Shown: piece by piece, positions 8,837-16,752 of the stretch
Position numbering within the stretch: position 1 is the first letter of the stretch
Layout: the number at the start of each line of letters is the position of its first letter
Origin: CAUZIZ01 sp963579905
Lineage (GTDB): Bacteria; Acidobacteriota; UBA6911; RPQK01; JAJDTT01
Assembly (NCBI GenBank): GCA_963579905.1
Contig: CAUZIZ010000005.1
Coordinates: forward strand, 1-64,000
DNA: 64,000 nucleotides
Reading direction: 5' to 3'
Position numbers and translations under genes: made by a program
Notes under the pieces: generated by a model
The model's database searches: none
What the model was told of the DNA's origin: nothing
The model's input: only the letters and a program-made list of their open reading frames with translations

Positions 8837-8948
8837 CTTATCCAGAGTGGTGGAGGGATCGGGCCCTAAGATACCACGGCAACCGACCCTTGAATGGCAC
8901 GGTGCTAAGTCCCGCAGACGGGCAGGGCGCTCACGTCTGGAAGATAAG
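8837..8948 (+). ncRNA. SAM-I (S-box) riboswitch aptamer
   Basis: The aptamer is closed by P1 strands CTTATC (8837-8842) and GATAAG (8943-8948). Between them lie the S-box landmarks in order: AGAGTGGTGGAGGGA (about 8844-8858), GGGCCC, CGGCAACC (8877-8884), GGTGCTAA (8901-8908), a CCCGCAGACGGG helix and TCTGGAAGATAAG. This matches the consensus of SAM-I riboswitches. It is followed by an intrinsic terminator and then thrC, so SAM binding is expected to reduce readthrough into thrC. I could not define the antiterminator pairing by eye. Confidence 0.9.
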
Positions 8949-8964
8949 CGTTGTGACGCGACCG

Positions 8965-8997
8965 AGCCCTTTCCGTCTAGGAAAGGGCTTTTTTTTT
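8965..8997 (+). terminator. Riboswitch expression-platform terminator
   Basis: A 10-bp perfect stem AGCCCTTTCC / GGAAAGGGCT with a 5-base loop is followed by nine T residues. It lies 16 bp after the S-box aptamer and 52 bp before thrC, which is the typical layout of a transcription-terminating riboswitch. Confidence 0.93.
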
Positions 8998-9048
8998 CAA
9001 GAAACTCTTCTGTCCTGGATGGGCGGCTGAGACCAGAGAGGCGAGAGC

Positions 9049-10308
9049 ATGAGCTATCTGAAGGGTTTGCGATGCAAAGAGTGTGGCACAGAGTATCCCG
9101 CTGACCGTAGCTTCGTCTGCATGGAGTGCTTCGGTCCCTTGGAAGTGCAGTACGATTTCGATGGGATCAAAGCCAATCTGAATCCGGAGATCATCGCCGC
9201 ACGAGATCACAACCTTTGGCGCTACCGTGAACTATTGCCTCTGGACGGGGAGCCCCTGACTGGATTTCACTCAGGCTTCACGCCCTTGGTGAAGGCAGAC
9301 CGGCTGGCCCACGAACTGGGAATTCGAGACCTCTATCTCAAAGACGATTCGGTCAACCACCCAACCTTCTCCTATAAGGATCGGGTGGTCTCGGTGGCAT
9401 TGAGTAGGGGTGTTGAGCTAGGGTACAAAGTCTTTGCCTGCGCCTCGACTGGCAATCTGGGAAACTCTGTCTCGGCACACTGCGCCCGCACCGGTTATCC
9501 CGGCCTGATCTTCATTCCTCGCGACACCGAGCCTGCCAAGATCTCGGGATCACTCATTTACGGACCCAGCGTCGTGGCGCTCGAAGGGCACTACGACGAC
9601 GTCAATCGCCTGTGCGCAGAGATCGGGGATCACTATGGCTGGGGGTTCGTCAATGTAAACCTCCGTCCCTACTACACCGAAGGGGCGAAGACCATGGGCT
9701 ATGAGATTTGTGAGCAGCTGGGATGGAAGCTGCCCGATCACCTGGTGCTCCCCACCGCCGGAGGCACCCTCCTACCTCGAGTCGCGACTTCTTTCCAGGA
9801 GCTGAAAGCTCTGGGGTGGGCCGAAGGAGAATGCAAGATCCACTGTGCTCAAGCAGACGGCTGTGCCCCGGTGGTCCGGGCGCTCCATCAAGATCTGGAC
9901 TATATCAATCCAGAGAAACCCAAGACCATTGCCAAATCGATCGCAATAGGGGATCCGGCCGATGGACGCTATGTTCTTGAGGAAGTCCGGAACTCAGGGG
10001 GCTGGGGTGACGTTGCCACTGATGAGGAGATCCTCGAGGCGATTGAACTATTAGCGATAAAGGAAGGGATTTTCACAGAACCCGCCGGTGGGACAACCCT
10101 GGCAGTGGCGATCAAGCTCATTGAGCAGAATCGGATCAAGACAGATGAGACCGTCGTCATCGGAATCACCGGCAATGGCTACAAGAGCCAGGACCTCATT
10201 TCGTCTCGCTTTGATGTCGATGTGGTCTTGCGTCCGAATCTCCAGATCTTTCGCGAGTGGTATGAGGCGCAGGAAAACCTTCTGAATAGGACCTCCTCGG
10301 TCGGTTAG
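9049..10308 (+). CDS. thrC: Threonine synthase ThrC
   Basis: A PLP enzyme that converts O-phosphohomoserine to threonine. The 419-aa protein opens with a four-cysteine zinc-ribbon-like knuckle (C9, C12, C24, C27), as in the longer bacterial, archaeal and plant threonine synthases. The PLP lysine is K110 in NHPTFSYKDR. The phosphate-binding loop is STGNLGNS at 133-140, and TAGG and ITGNGYK lie further on. The ATG follows an AGAGGCGAG ribosome site. It is controlled by the S-box riboswitch and terminator upstream and sits alone, without hom or thrB. A related phosphohomoserine or cysteate-synthase-like activity cannot be excluded from sequence alone. Confidence 0.88.
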   Translation: MSYLKGLRCKECGTEYPADRSFVCMECFGPLEVQYDFDGIKANLNPEIIAARDHNLWRYRELLPLDGEPLTGFHSGFTPLVKADRLAHELGIRDLYLKDDSVNHPTFSYKDRVVSVALSRGVELGYKVFACASTGNLGNSVSAHCARTGYPGLIFIPRDTEPAKISGSLIYGPSVVALEGHYDDVNRLCAEIGDHYGWGFVNVNLRPYYTEGAKTMGYEICEQLGWKLPDHLVLPTAGGTLLPRVATSFQELKALGWAEGECKIHCAQADGCAPVVRALHQDLDYINPEKPKTIAKSIAIGDPADGRYVLEEVRNSGGWGDVATDEEILEAIELLAIKEGIFTEPAGGTTLAVAIKLIEQNRIKTDETVVIGITGNGYKSQDLISSRFDVDVVLRPNLQIFREWYEAQENLLNRTSSVG

Positions 10309-10400
10309 GACCTGCTCAGTAGGATCGGCCTGTTGGAGGCCCGACCGGTGCCCGCGTTGATCTAGTCGCTGTTGTTCAGTTATATTCATCCTCTCTTAGT

Positions 10401-10473
10401 GGCGGTGTAGCTCAGAGGTTAGAGCAGGCGGCTCATATCCGCCGAGTCCGGGGTTCGATTCCCTGCACCGCCA
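10401..10473 (+). tRNA. tRNA with CAT anticodon (elongator Met, possibly Ile2)
   Basis: A complete 73-base cloverleaf. The acceptor stem GGCGGTG pairs with CACCGCC, with discriminator A. The D-arm GCTC/GAGC, the anticodon stem GGCGG/CCGCC around loop CTCATAT (anticodon CAT at 10434-10436) and the T-arm CGGGG/CCCTG around TTCGATT are all intact. CCA is not encoded. The G1-C72 pair excludes initiator tRNA. The sequence best resembles elongator Met, but Ile2 (the TilS substrate) is not ruled out. Confidence 0.95.
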
Positions 10474-10503
10474 GGCCCCTGAAACCGCTCAGAAGCCGTT
10501 CGC

Positions 10504-11511
10504 ATGACAAAGCCTCTCATTCGTCCTCGTCGCCTCCGAGAGAATCCGAGACTCCGAAGGATGGTTCGTGAGACCCGGATCAGCGTCGACCAGCTCGTCT
10601 ATCCGATGTTCGTTCGTGACGGACAGGGGATTCGCGAGGAAATCGGATCCATGCCGGGGCAATTCCGAATTTCTGTAGATCGGCTGGCCGAGGAGCTCCA
10701 GCAGGTAGATGATCTTGGGATTCCTGCGGTGATGCTATTCGGAATTCCCGATGAAGAGCTGAAAGACCCCGTTGGAACCCCCGCATACGCAGAGGAGGGG
10801 ATCATTTGTCGAGCCCTAAGGGAAGCGAAGCAGCAGGTCCCTGACCTGTTGCTCGTCGCCGATGTCTGCCTCTGTGAATATACCGATCATGGCCACTGCG
10901 GACTCATAAGCCAGACCCCCGGTGAGTCTCCTGGGGTGGATAACGATAGCACCTTGGAGGTTCTGGCCCGAACCGCGCTTACCTATGCCAGGGCGGGTGC
11001 CGATGTGATTGCTCCCTCGGACATGATGGACGGCCGTGTGGCCGCGATTCGCCGGTCGCTGGATGCGGCTGAGCTTTACCGAATTCCAATCCTTTCTTAT
11101 GCTGCCAAGTACGCCTCGGCGTACTACGGACCCTTTCGAGAAGCGGCCGAATCGGCTCCCCAGTTCGGAGATCGAAAGAGCTACCAGATGGATCCGGCAA
11201 ACGCCCGAGAGGCCCTGAAGGAAGTTCAGCTCGACCTGAAGGAAGGTGCCGATATGGTCATGGTCAAACCTGCCCTCCCCTACCTCGACGTGATATCCCG
11301 GGTCCGCGAGATGACCACGGTGCCCGTCGCCGCCTATCAGGTCAGCGGTGAGTACAGTGCGCTCTGTGCTGCCTTTGATCGAGGCTGGCTGCAGAGGGAA
11401 TCAACTGTCCGAGAGACGCTCTTGGCTATTCGTCGGGCGGGGGCCGATTTCATCCTTTCCTACTTCGCCAAGGACGTGGCGAAGATGATCCGCGAGGGGA
11501 ACTGGGAATGA
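10504..11511 (+). CDS. hemB: Porphobilinogen synthase HemB
   Basis: Condenses two 5-aminolevulinate molecules to porphobilinogen in heme and tetrapyrrole synthesis. The 335-aa protein is full length. The zinc-type cysteine triad is present as VCLCEYTDHGHCG (C122, C124, C132). The two active-site lysines are K202 in SYAAKYASAYYGPFREA and K255 in MVMVKPALPYLD, the latter being the Schiff-base residue. The allosteric-site loop DPANAREAL also matches. It lies 30 bp after the tRNA and 75 bp before hemL, so hemB and hemL likely form a unit that makes and uses ALA. Confidence 0.97.
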   Translation: MTKPLIRPRRLRENPRLRRMVRETRISVDQLVYPMFVRDGQGIREEIGSMPGQFRISVDRLAEELQQVDDLGIPAVMLFGIPDEELKDPVGTPAYAEEGIICRALREAKQQVPDLLLVADVCLCEYTDHGHCGLISQTPGESPGVDNDSTLEVLARTALTYARAGADVIAPSDMMDGRVAAIRRSLDAAELYRIPILSYAAKYASAYYGPFREAAESAPQFGDRKSYQMDPANAREALKEVQLDLKEGADMVMVKPALPYLDVISRVREMTTVPVAAYQVSGEYSALCAAFDRGWLQRESTVRETLLAIRRAGADFILSYFAKDVAKMIREGNWE

Positions 11512-11586
11512 GCTCCGGGCAGCAGCCTCTATTTCAAACGATCTCCTGCCTTGAAGTGGGAACCACAGGCAAGAAGGACTGATTTG

Positions 11587-12882
11587 ATGAAAAGCCAACC
11601 ACATTCTCGAAGTGTCGAACTCCTGGAGCGTGCCGAGAAGGTGATACCGGGAGGTGTCAATAGTCCGGTCCGTGCCTTCCGGGGAGTAGGCGAAAGCCCC
11701 CGTTTCATCCGCCAGGCCCAGGGGCCCCAGGTTGAAGATGTGGACGGTAATCGTTATCTCGACTATCTCGGTTCCTGGGGCCCAATGATCCTGGGGCATG
11801 CCCATCCGGAGGTTGTCCAAGCGATTCAGGAGGCCTCTCAGCGGGGAACCAGTTACGGAGCACCGACTGAGAACGAAGTGCTCCTGGCCGAGAAGATCTG
11901 CAGTCTCTTTCCCTCGATCGAGAAGGTCAGGCTGGTCAACTCCGGTACTGAAGCGACCATGAGCGTTCTCCGGCTGGCGCGTGCCTACACCGGACGCTCC
12001 CTGGTAGTTAAATTCGATGGGGGCTACCACGGCCACTCCGACAGTCTTCTGGTCAAGGCCGGTTCGGGTGTCGCGACTCTGGGGCTGCCAGACAGCCCGG
12101 GAGTTCCGGGGCACCTGGTCGAGGGCACCGTGAGCGTCCCCTTCAACGATCTGCCCAGACTCGAGAAAGTCTTCGAAAAGTATCCAGATCAGATTGCGGC
12201 GGTAATCCTCGAGCCCATTCCAGGCAATATGGGAGTCGTTCTGCCTGGTGAGGGATTTCTCCGAGGAGTGTTGAAGCTGGGTGAGGAGCATGGGGCATTG
12301 GTCGTTTTCGATGAGGTCATCAGCGGTTTTCGGATTGGACTCGGCGGTGCCCAGCAGCGCTTTTCGGTCGACGCGCCGCTGACCTGTCTCGGTAAAATCG
12401 TCGGTGGGGGATTACCCATAGGTGCCTATGGGGGCCGACGAGAGATAATGGAGATGATGGCGCCTGAGGGTCCCGTCTACCAGGCAGGCACTCTGTCGGG
12501 GAATCCGATTGCGGTTGCAGCGGGACTGAAAACCCTGGAAATCCTGGAGCGCGATCGCCCCTTCGATCTACTGGAGCGTAGGGCCCTGGAGCTTGCTCAA
12601 GGTCTGGAAGACGCCGCTCAGCGCCATTCGTTCCCCTTCCGAGTACAACGCTGCGGATCGATGTTCACTCCCTTTTTCAACCCGGAGGCCGTGACGGATT
12701 TCGTCTCGGCAAAGCGATCCAACACCGAACGCTTCAACCTCTTTTTTCGGCAGATGCTGGGTCGGGGGATCTACCTCGCACCCTCTCAGTTCGAGGCTAA
12801 CTTCGTTTCCGCTGCCCACACAGAAGATGACATCCAGAGAACTCTCCAGACTGCGGACCACGCCTTTCGGGAGATGGCGTAG
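11587..12882 (+). CDS. hemL: Glutamate-1-semialdehyde 2,1-aminomutase HemL
   Basis: A PLP enzyme that makes 5-aminolevulinate from glutamate-1-semialdehyde in the C5 pathway. The ATG at 11587 follows GAAGGA by about 8 bases and is preferred over a TTG 36 bp upstream, giving 431 aa. Signatures are PGGVNSPVRAF (21-31), NSGTEATMS (118-126), GGYHGHSD, FDEVISGFR (D242) and the PLP lysine K270 in CLGKIVGGGLPIGAYGG. It follows hemB, and the gene before it in the heme route (hemA) is not in the window. It converges on carD across a 71-bp gap. Confidence 0.97.
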   Translation: MKSQPHSRSVELLERAEKVIPGGVNSPVRAFRGVGESPRFIRQAQGPQVEDVDGNRYLDYLGSWGPMILGHAHPEVVQAIQEASQRGTSYGAPTENEVLLAEKICSLFPSIEKVRLVNSGTEATMSVLRLARAYTGRSLVVKFDGGYHGHSDSLLVKAGSGVATLGLPDSPGVPGHLVEGTVSVPFNDLPRLEKVFEKYPDQIAAVILEPIPGNMGVVLPGEGFLRGVLKLGEEHGALVVFDEVISGFRIGLGGAQQRFSVDAPLTCLGKIVGGGLPIGAYGGRREIMEMMAPEGPVYQAGTLSGNPIAVAAGLKTLEILERDRPFDLLERRALELAQGLEDAAQRHSFPFRVQRCGSMFTPFFNPEAVTDFVSAKRSNTERFNLFFRQMLGRGIYLAPSQFEANFVSAAHTEDDIQRTLQTADHAFREMA

Positions 12883-12953
12883 AAGTTCCTGCCAGAAGCT
12901 GGGAAGTTATTCTTGTACGAGCCCTCAGGGAAGGATTGAAGCTGATCGGAGGT

Positions 12954-13466
12954 TTACGCCGTCTGAGGACCGTTCTGTTCGCAAGAAGTGAGTAGAAATC
13001 CTAGTACGACCTCTCCGATCTCTTCTGCGGGGTCATCCTGGACCGTCGCTATTTCGGAAATAACCAGCTGCAAAGCCCGGTCATACATCTTCTTCTCCCG
13101 GAAAGACAGAGTCTTCTGGTAGTTGAGGGAATAGAGATTCTTCAACACCTCTGCCACCTCAAAGATTGAACCAGTCTTCATCTTTTCTACATTTTCCTTG
13201 TAACGGCTTTTCCAGTCTGGTTCGGGCTGCTCGCTGTCGCCCTTAAGGATCTCGAAAAGAGCTTCGAGTTGTTTCGCCGTGGACAAGAGGCGAAGCCCTA
13301 CGTGCCCAGCGTTGGCCGTCGGGACCATGACAGTAGAGTTGTTGGCTCGGAGTTTCAACATATAGAATTCCGCCTGCTCCCCGGCAATGTCTTTCTGGCA
13401 AACGTCCTGAATGACGCCCACTCCCTGGTTCGGATAGACAACTTTATCCCCGATATTAAAATGCAT
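12954..13466 (-). CDS. CarD/CdnL-family transcription regulator
   Basis: A 170-aa protein beginning FNIGDKVVYPNQGVGVI, the Tudor-like RNA polymerase-interacting domain of CarD/CdnL/TRCF proteins. An all-helical C-terminal domain follows (WKSRYKENVEKMKTG, AEVLKNLY, LSFREKKMYDRA). These proteins bind the RNA polymerase beta subunit and stabilise open complexes at rRNA and housekeeping promoters. The start has an ideal GGAGG at 13471-13475, and a strong promoter lies at 13517-13545. The gene is monocistronic and converges on hemL. The family assignment is secure; the regulon cannot be inferred. Confidence 0.93.
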   Translation of the reverse strand: MHFNIGDKVVYPNQGVGVIQDVCQKDIAGEQAEFYMLKLRANNSTVMVPTANAGHVGLRLLSTAKQLEALFEILKGDSEQPEPDWKSRYKENVEKMKTGSIFEVAEVLKNLYSLNYQKTLSFREKKMYDRALQLVISEIATVQDDPAEEIGEVVLGFLLTSCEQNGPQTA

Positions 13467-13516
13467 GAAACCTCCGGCACACAGTGAATAAGCAAATCAA
13501 AATAAGAGAGGCGGCT

Positions 13517-13545
13517 ATTGTAGAGGAGCTTTCTTCGAAAGTCAA
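13517..13545 (-). promoter_or_regulatory. carD promoter
   Basis: On the minus strand TTGACT (-35, 13540-13545), a 17-base spacer and TACAAT (-10, 13517-13522) lie about 50 bp before the carD ATG. This is the cleanest sigma-70 type promoter in the window. Confidence 0.8.
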
Positions 13546-13629
13546 AACACCCAAGTGCACGAGGTGACTTGATTTTTCTCAAGCCCAGGTCTTCAGCTGA
13601 ATGATCCGAACGTGGCAGATCCCTCGACT

Positions 13630-14260
13630 GAAGTTTCTTTCTCGAATTTGGCGGCGCAGCCGGCGCAAACTTGATTTTACTGTTCCTCAGCCACAAGGGA
13701 GTAACCTATTGAATCTGGAATTGTTAGGTCATGGAATCCTGGAGCGCGAGCGAGGGGTTGGGGTGCAGTAAGATGCGCGGACAAAGAGCTCGAAGCGTGG
13801 CGAGCAGGGGAGTCAAGACGATTCGTGGTGTTCCCCAACCCCTCGCTTGCGCTTCAGGCTTCCATGAATCGGCAATGCCTGGCCTGGCGGCACCAGTTTC
13901 TTTCATGTACGATCCGGTGCAGCCGGTGGCGGGACTAAGCTGAAACTTCATTTCGTAGGAGATCATCCAAGAGTCGCCAATGACAGAGATGGGACTGTGA
14001 GGGATCGGTACCGGCACACCGATGCCGGAAACAACCGACCCAACAGACGGTGACCAATTGCATCCCCTATTGCGGCATGTCCCGATCGGTGATCGGGGGC
14101 CGCTCCCTCACGGTCACGTCTCTGTAAGCACGCCGAAGCAACAGTGAGGCGATCTCTTAACCCTTCCAATCCCCAAGGGCTTTTGAGACACCCTCTGTTC
14201 TGGATCATTCCAAGTTTCTTTCTCGAATAAGGCCAGCCCTCCTGCGGGACAGAACCAAGG
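13630..14260. repeat. carD-VWA gap: repeat mosaic
   Basis: A gap of nearly 1 kb (13467-14451) without a convincing gene. In order it holds a family A element with a degenerate right end (13630-13675) and a long imperfect palindrome with arms at 13730-13764 and 13833-13866. Then come a complete family A element (13894-13949), an inverted copy of the 250-bp family D repeat (13981-14228) and a family A left half (from about 14213). Confidence 0.7.
13981..14228 (-). repeat. Family D ~250-bp repeat, inverted copy
   Basis: The reverse complement of this stretch aligns with 62393-62645 over its whole length, from GAGAAAGAAACTT through GAGGGTGTC, GCTTCGGCGTGCTTACAGAG and CCGATCACCGATCGGG to the final TCTGTCA. 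Reading frames in the two copies resemble each other only because the DNA is repeated. Confidence 0.8.
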
Positions 14261-14332
14261 CGGTGTACAGCTGAGATGCCAGCTGGCCTGGAGAGCGGCT
14301 CTCTTACATCAAATCGGGACACGAACAGACAG

Positions 14333-14338
14333 TATAAT
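14333..14338 (+). promoter_or_regulatory. Possible -10 box for the VWA/MoxR operon
   Basis: A perfect TATAAT lies 114 bp before the first gene of the operon. No good -35 box is found at 16-18 bases, so this is a weak call. It is the only strong -10 match close to the operon start. Confidence 0.35.
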
Positions 14339-14451
14339 AAGATAACCTAAGGCCTTGATCCGCAGATTGCTTGGGACGGTGGCGTTCTCAGCCGCGTTCT
14401 TCTCGCAGCACATTGGAGGAAAGGGAAGCTAGGCCTGGAGAGGCATAAGGG

Positions 14452-16752
14452 ATGGAGGGACTATTTGCATTTCTCTTCAAGTACCGACCTTTCTTCTTTC
14501 GGGAAGGGGAGTTTGCATTTCAGTGGCGCTGGGAGAGTTGGCAACTGCTTCTTCTCCTTGTCTTCACCGTAATAGGGAGCTTCCTGGTTTATCGCGAATG
14601 GATAAAGGGAAGACACAAGGGGCGTTGGCTGCTGCCCTCCCTGCGTGCAGTCTCCCTTTCGTTTTTACTTCTCCTGACCATGCGTCCTAGCCTGATCATC
14701 TCGACGCTGCTACCTCGTGAAACCAAACTCGACATCCTGGTGGACAACTCGAGCAGCATGGGGCTTCCACTGGGGAGCAACCCCCGGGGGGAACCAGTTC
14801 GGAAGCTACTACAGCCTGGTTCCGAGTTTCTTGCGGCTCTCGAGGAAAAATTCCGCGTTCGACTCATTCGTTTCGATTCCAGAGCTTCCGAAATCGAGGC
14901 CGAGGGCCAGCTGGATTGGAAAGGGAGCCGGACCGACATCGCGGGAGCCCTCGAAAGCTCCTTGGCAAAAGCCTCGGGTGAGCCCCTGGGAGGAATCCTT
15001 CTTTTTACCGATGGGGCGGACAATGGTTTCAGTTCCTTCAGAGAGGTGCTCTCGGAGGCAAAAATGCGGAGGATTCCCATCCACACTATAGGTGTGGGAC
15101 CCGAGGAAGCTACCCAGGATGTCGAGATCTCCCAGGTTGCCTTGCCTCGCGTTCTGGTTCCGGAAACGGTCGCGGTAGCAAGGGTTACTTTGCGGCATCG
15201 GGGATTCGAGGGGCAGCGCGGTCGTATCGAAGTCCATGAGGGTGAGTCGTTGGTCCAGTCCAAGGAATTCGTCCTGCCCCGCGATGCTGATACGGTGAAC
15301 CTGGAGATCCCTCTCATCCCCAGGTCCAAAGGCATCAAGAGCTACCGTTTTTCCCTGGAATCATTTGAGAATGAGGAGGTCCAGCAGAACAACCAGCGGA
15401 CCACGATCGTGGAAGTGCGCGACTTCAAGCCTAGAATCCTCTACGTCGAGGGACGCCCGAGATGGGAGTACAAGTTCATTCGGAAGGCCATTTTGCAGGA
15501 TCCGCATCTTCGCCTTGAGACGCTTTTGCGTACGGCGCTCAATAAGTTTTATCGGCAGGGTATCGAAGAGGAAACTACCTTGGCAGCAGGTTTTCCCACT
15601 AAGAAGGAGGAGCTCTTCAAGTATCAGGGGCTCGTCTTTGGCAGCGTGGAGTCATCCTTCTTTACCTACTCCCAGATGGAGATGGTGAAGGACTTTGTGG
15701 CTCGGCGGGGGGGCGGATTCCTGATGCTGGGTGGGGGTACTTCCTTCGCCTCAGGTAAGTTTCAGAACACTCCGATCGAGGAAATCCTTCCGGTGTGGAC
15801 CGAGCCTCAACCGGAGGGCCCGGGGACGCCTTCTTATGCCCAAGGACAAAGGCGAGTGATCCTGACTGACTATGGGCGCCAGCATCCCACGCTGCGGTTG
15901 TCTCTCGAAGAAGAGCGAAATCGAAGCCAGTGGGAGACAATGCCCGAGCTCAGAGATTGGAATCTGGTGGGAGCAGCCAAGACCGGTGCCACCACACTCG
16001 CTAGGCTTGACGGCAGGCAGGAAGACAGTGTTGGCTCCGAGAATCCTCTTCTGGTGTTCCATCGATACGGGAGGGGAATGGCCACCGCCTTCTTGACCGG
16101 CTCCAGCTGGCGCTGGCAAATGCTTCAGGACCACAAAGATCAGAGTCACGAAACTTTTTGGCAGCAGTTGCTTCGCTGGTTGGTCCACTCGGCAAGGGAC
16201 CCGGTCTCGGTTGAGACCGAGCGTAAGAGCTACAGTCAAGGCGAACAAGTTAGAATCCGGGCAGAAGTCCACGACGCCGATTTCAATCCGCTCAACGATG
16301 CCCGGGTAGATTTGACGGTTACCACTCCCTCGGGGCAGACCGAGAAGATTGCGGTGGAATGGAGTCCGCAGGAGAACGGAGTCTACGAAGGAGTCTGGGT
16401 TCCAGGCGAAGAAGGTCTCCATCAGTTGAGTCTGGAGGCCAATGGGAAAGGTGCCAGTGCTGACCGATCCTATGGTAGATCCAGCACCTTCTTCCTGACG
16501 GCTTCTGGGGGGCGGGAGTACTTTGATGCTACTCAGAAGAAGGAATTTCTGCTGCGCTTGTCGGAAGAAACGGGAGGGAAGTACTACAATATTGAGAGCG
16601 CTAAGAACCTTCCTGAGGAGGCCCCTTACGTTCAAACCCACTCGTCCGTTATCGAGACACTCGATCTTTGGGATATGCCCGTGAATCTCTTGTTGTTGTT
16701 TAGCCTCCTGGCCGGAGAATGGGTGCTGCGCAGGAGATTCGGTACCCTCTGA
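14452..16752 (+). CDS. Membrane VWA-domain protein with glutamine-amidotransferase-like domain
   Basis: A 766-aa protein with two N-terminal membrane segments (WQLLLLLVFTVIGSFLV and SLRAVSLSFLLLLT), a VWA domain with the metal-binding start DILVDNSSSM and the later LLFTDGADNG, and Ig-like beta regions. A class I GATase-like fold follows (ILYVEGRPRWEYKF, FLMLGGGTSFA), then a C-terminal helix (LLLLFSLLAGEWVL). This architecture recurs next to MoxR/DUF58 genes in Planctomycetota, Acidobacteriota and related phyla. It is the first gene of an eight-gene operon, and its TGA overlaps the next start. VWA proteins here probably act as metal-dependent adaptors that MoxR ATPases remodel (family knowledge); the substrate is unknown. 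Confidence 0.85.
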   Translation: MEGLFAFLFKYRPFFFREGEFAFQWRWESWQLLLLLVFTVIGSFLVYREWIKGRHKGRWLLPSLRAVSLSFLLLLTMRPSLIISTLLPRETKLDILVDNSSSMGLPLGSNPRGEPVRKLLQPGSEFLAALEEKFRVRLIRFDSRASEIEAEGQLDWKGSRTDIAGALESSLAKASGEPLGGILLFTDGADNGFSSFREVLSEAKMRRIPIHTIGVGPEEATQDVEISQVALPRVLVPETVAVARVTLRHRGFEGQRGRIEVHEGESLVQSKEFVLPRDADTVNLEIPLIPRSKGIKSYRFSLESFENEEVQQNNQRTTIVEVRDFKPRILYVEGRPRWEYKFIRKAILQDPHLRLETLLRTALNKFYRQGIEEETTLAAGFPTKKEELFKYQGLVFGSVESSFFTYSQMEMVKDFVARRGGGFLMLGGGTSFASGKFQNTPIEEILPVWTEPQPEGPGTPSYAQGQRRVILTDYGRQHPTLRLSLEEERNRSQWETMPELRDWNLVGAAKTGATTLARLDGRQEDSVGSENPLLVFHRYGRGMATAFLTGSSWRWQMLQDHKDQSHETFWQQLLRWLVHSARDPVSVETERKSYSQGEQVRIRAEVHDADFNPLNDARVDLTVTTPSGQTEKIAVEWSPQENGVYEGVWVPGEEGLHQLSLEANGKGASADRSYGRSSTFFLTASGGREYFDATQKKEFLLRLSEETGGKYYNIESAKNLPEEAPYVQTHSSVIETLDLWDMPVNLLLLFSLLAGEWVLRRRFGTL

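Noticed and set aside
11401..12291. Minus-strand 296-aa open frame
   Set aside because: It is a shadow of hemB and hemL, which have complete active-site motifs on the plus strand.
12902..12925. Possible solo end of the 181-bp MITE after hemL
   Set aside because: AAGTTATTCTTG matches the MITE end but the next bases diverge and no partner end or TAA flank is present.
13963..14322. Minus-strand 119-aa frame resembling a plus-strand frame at 62200-62664
   Set aside because: The similarity comes from the family D DNA repeat; the frames also run through hairpins and into family A elements.
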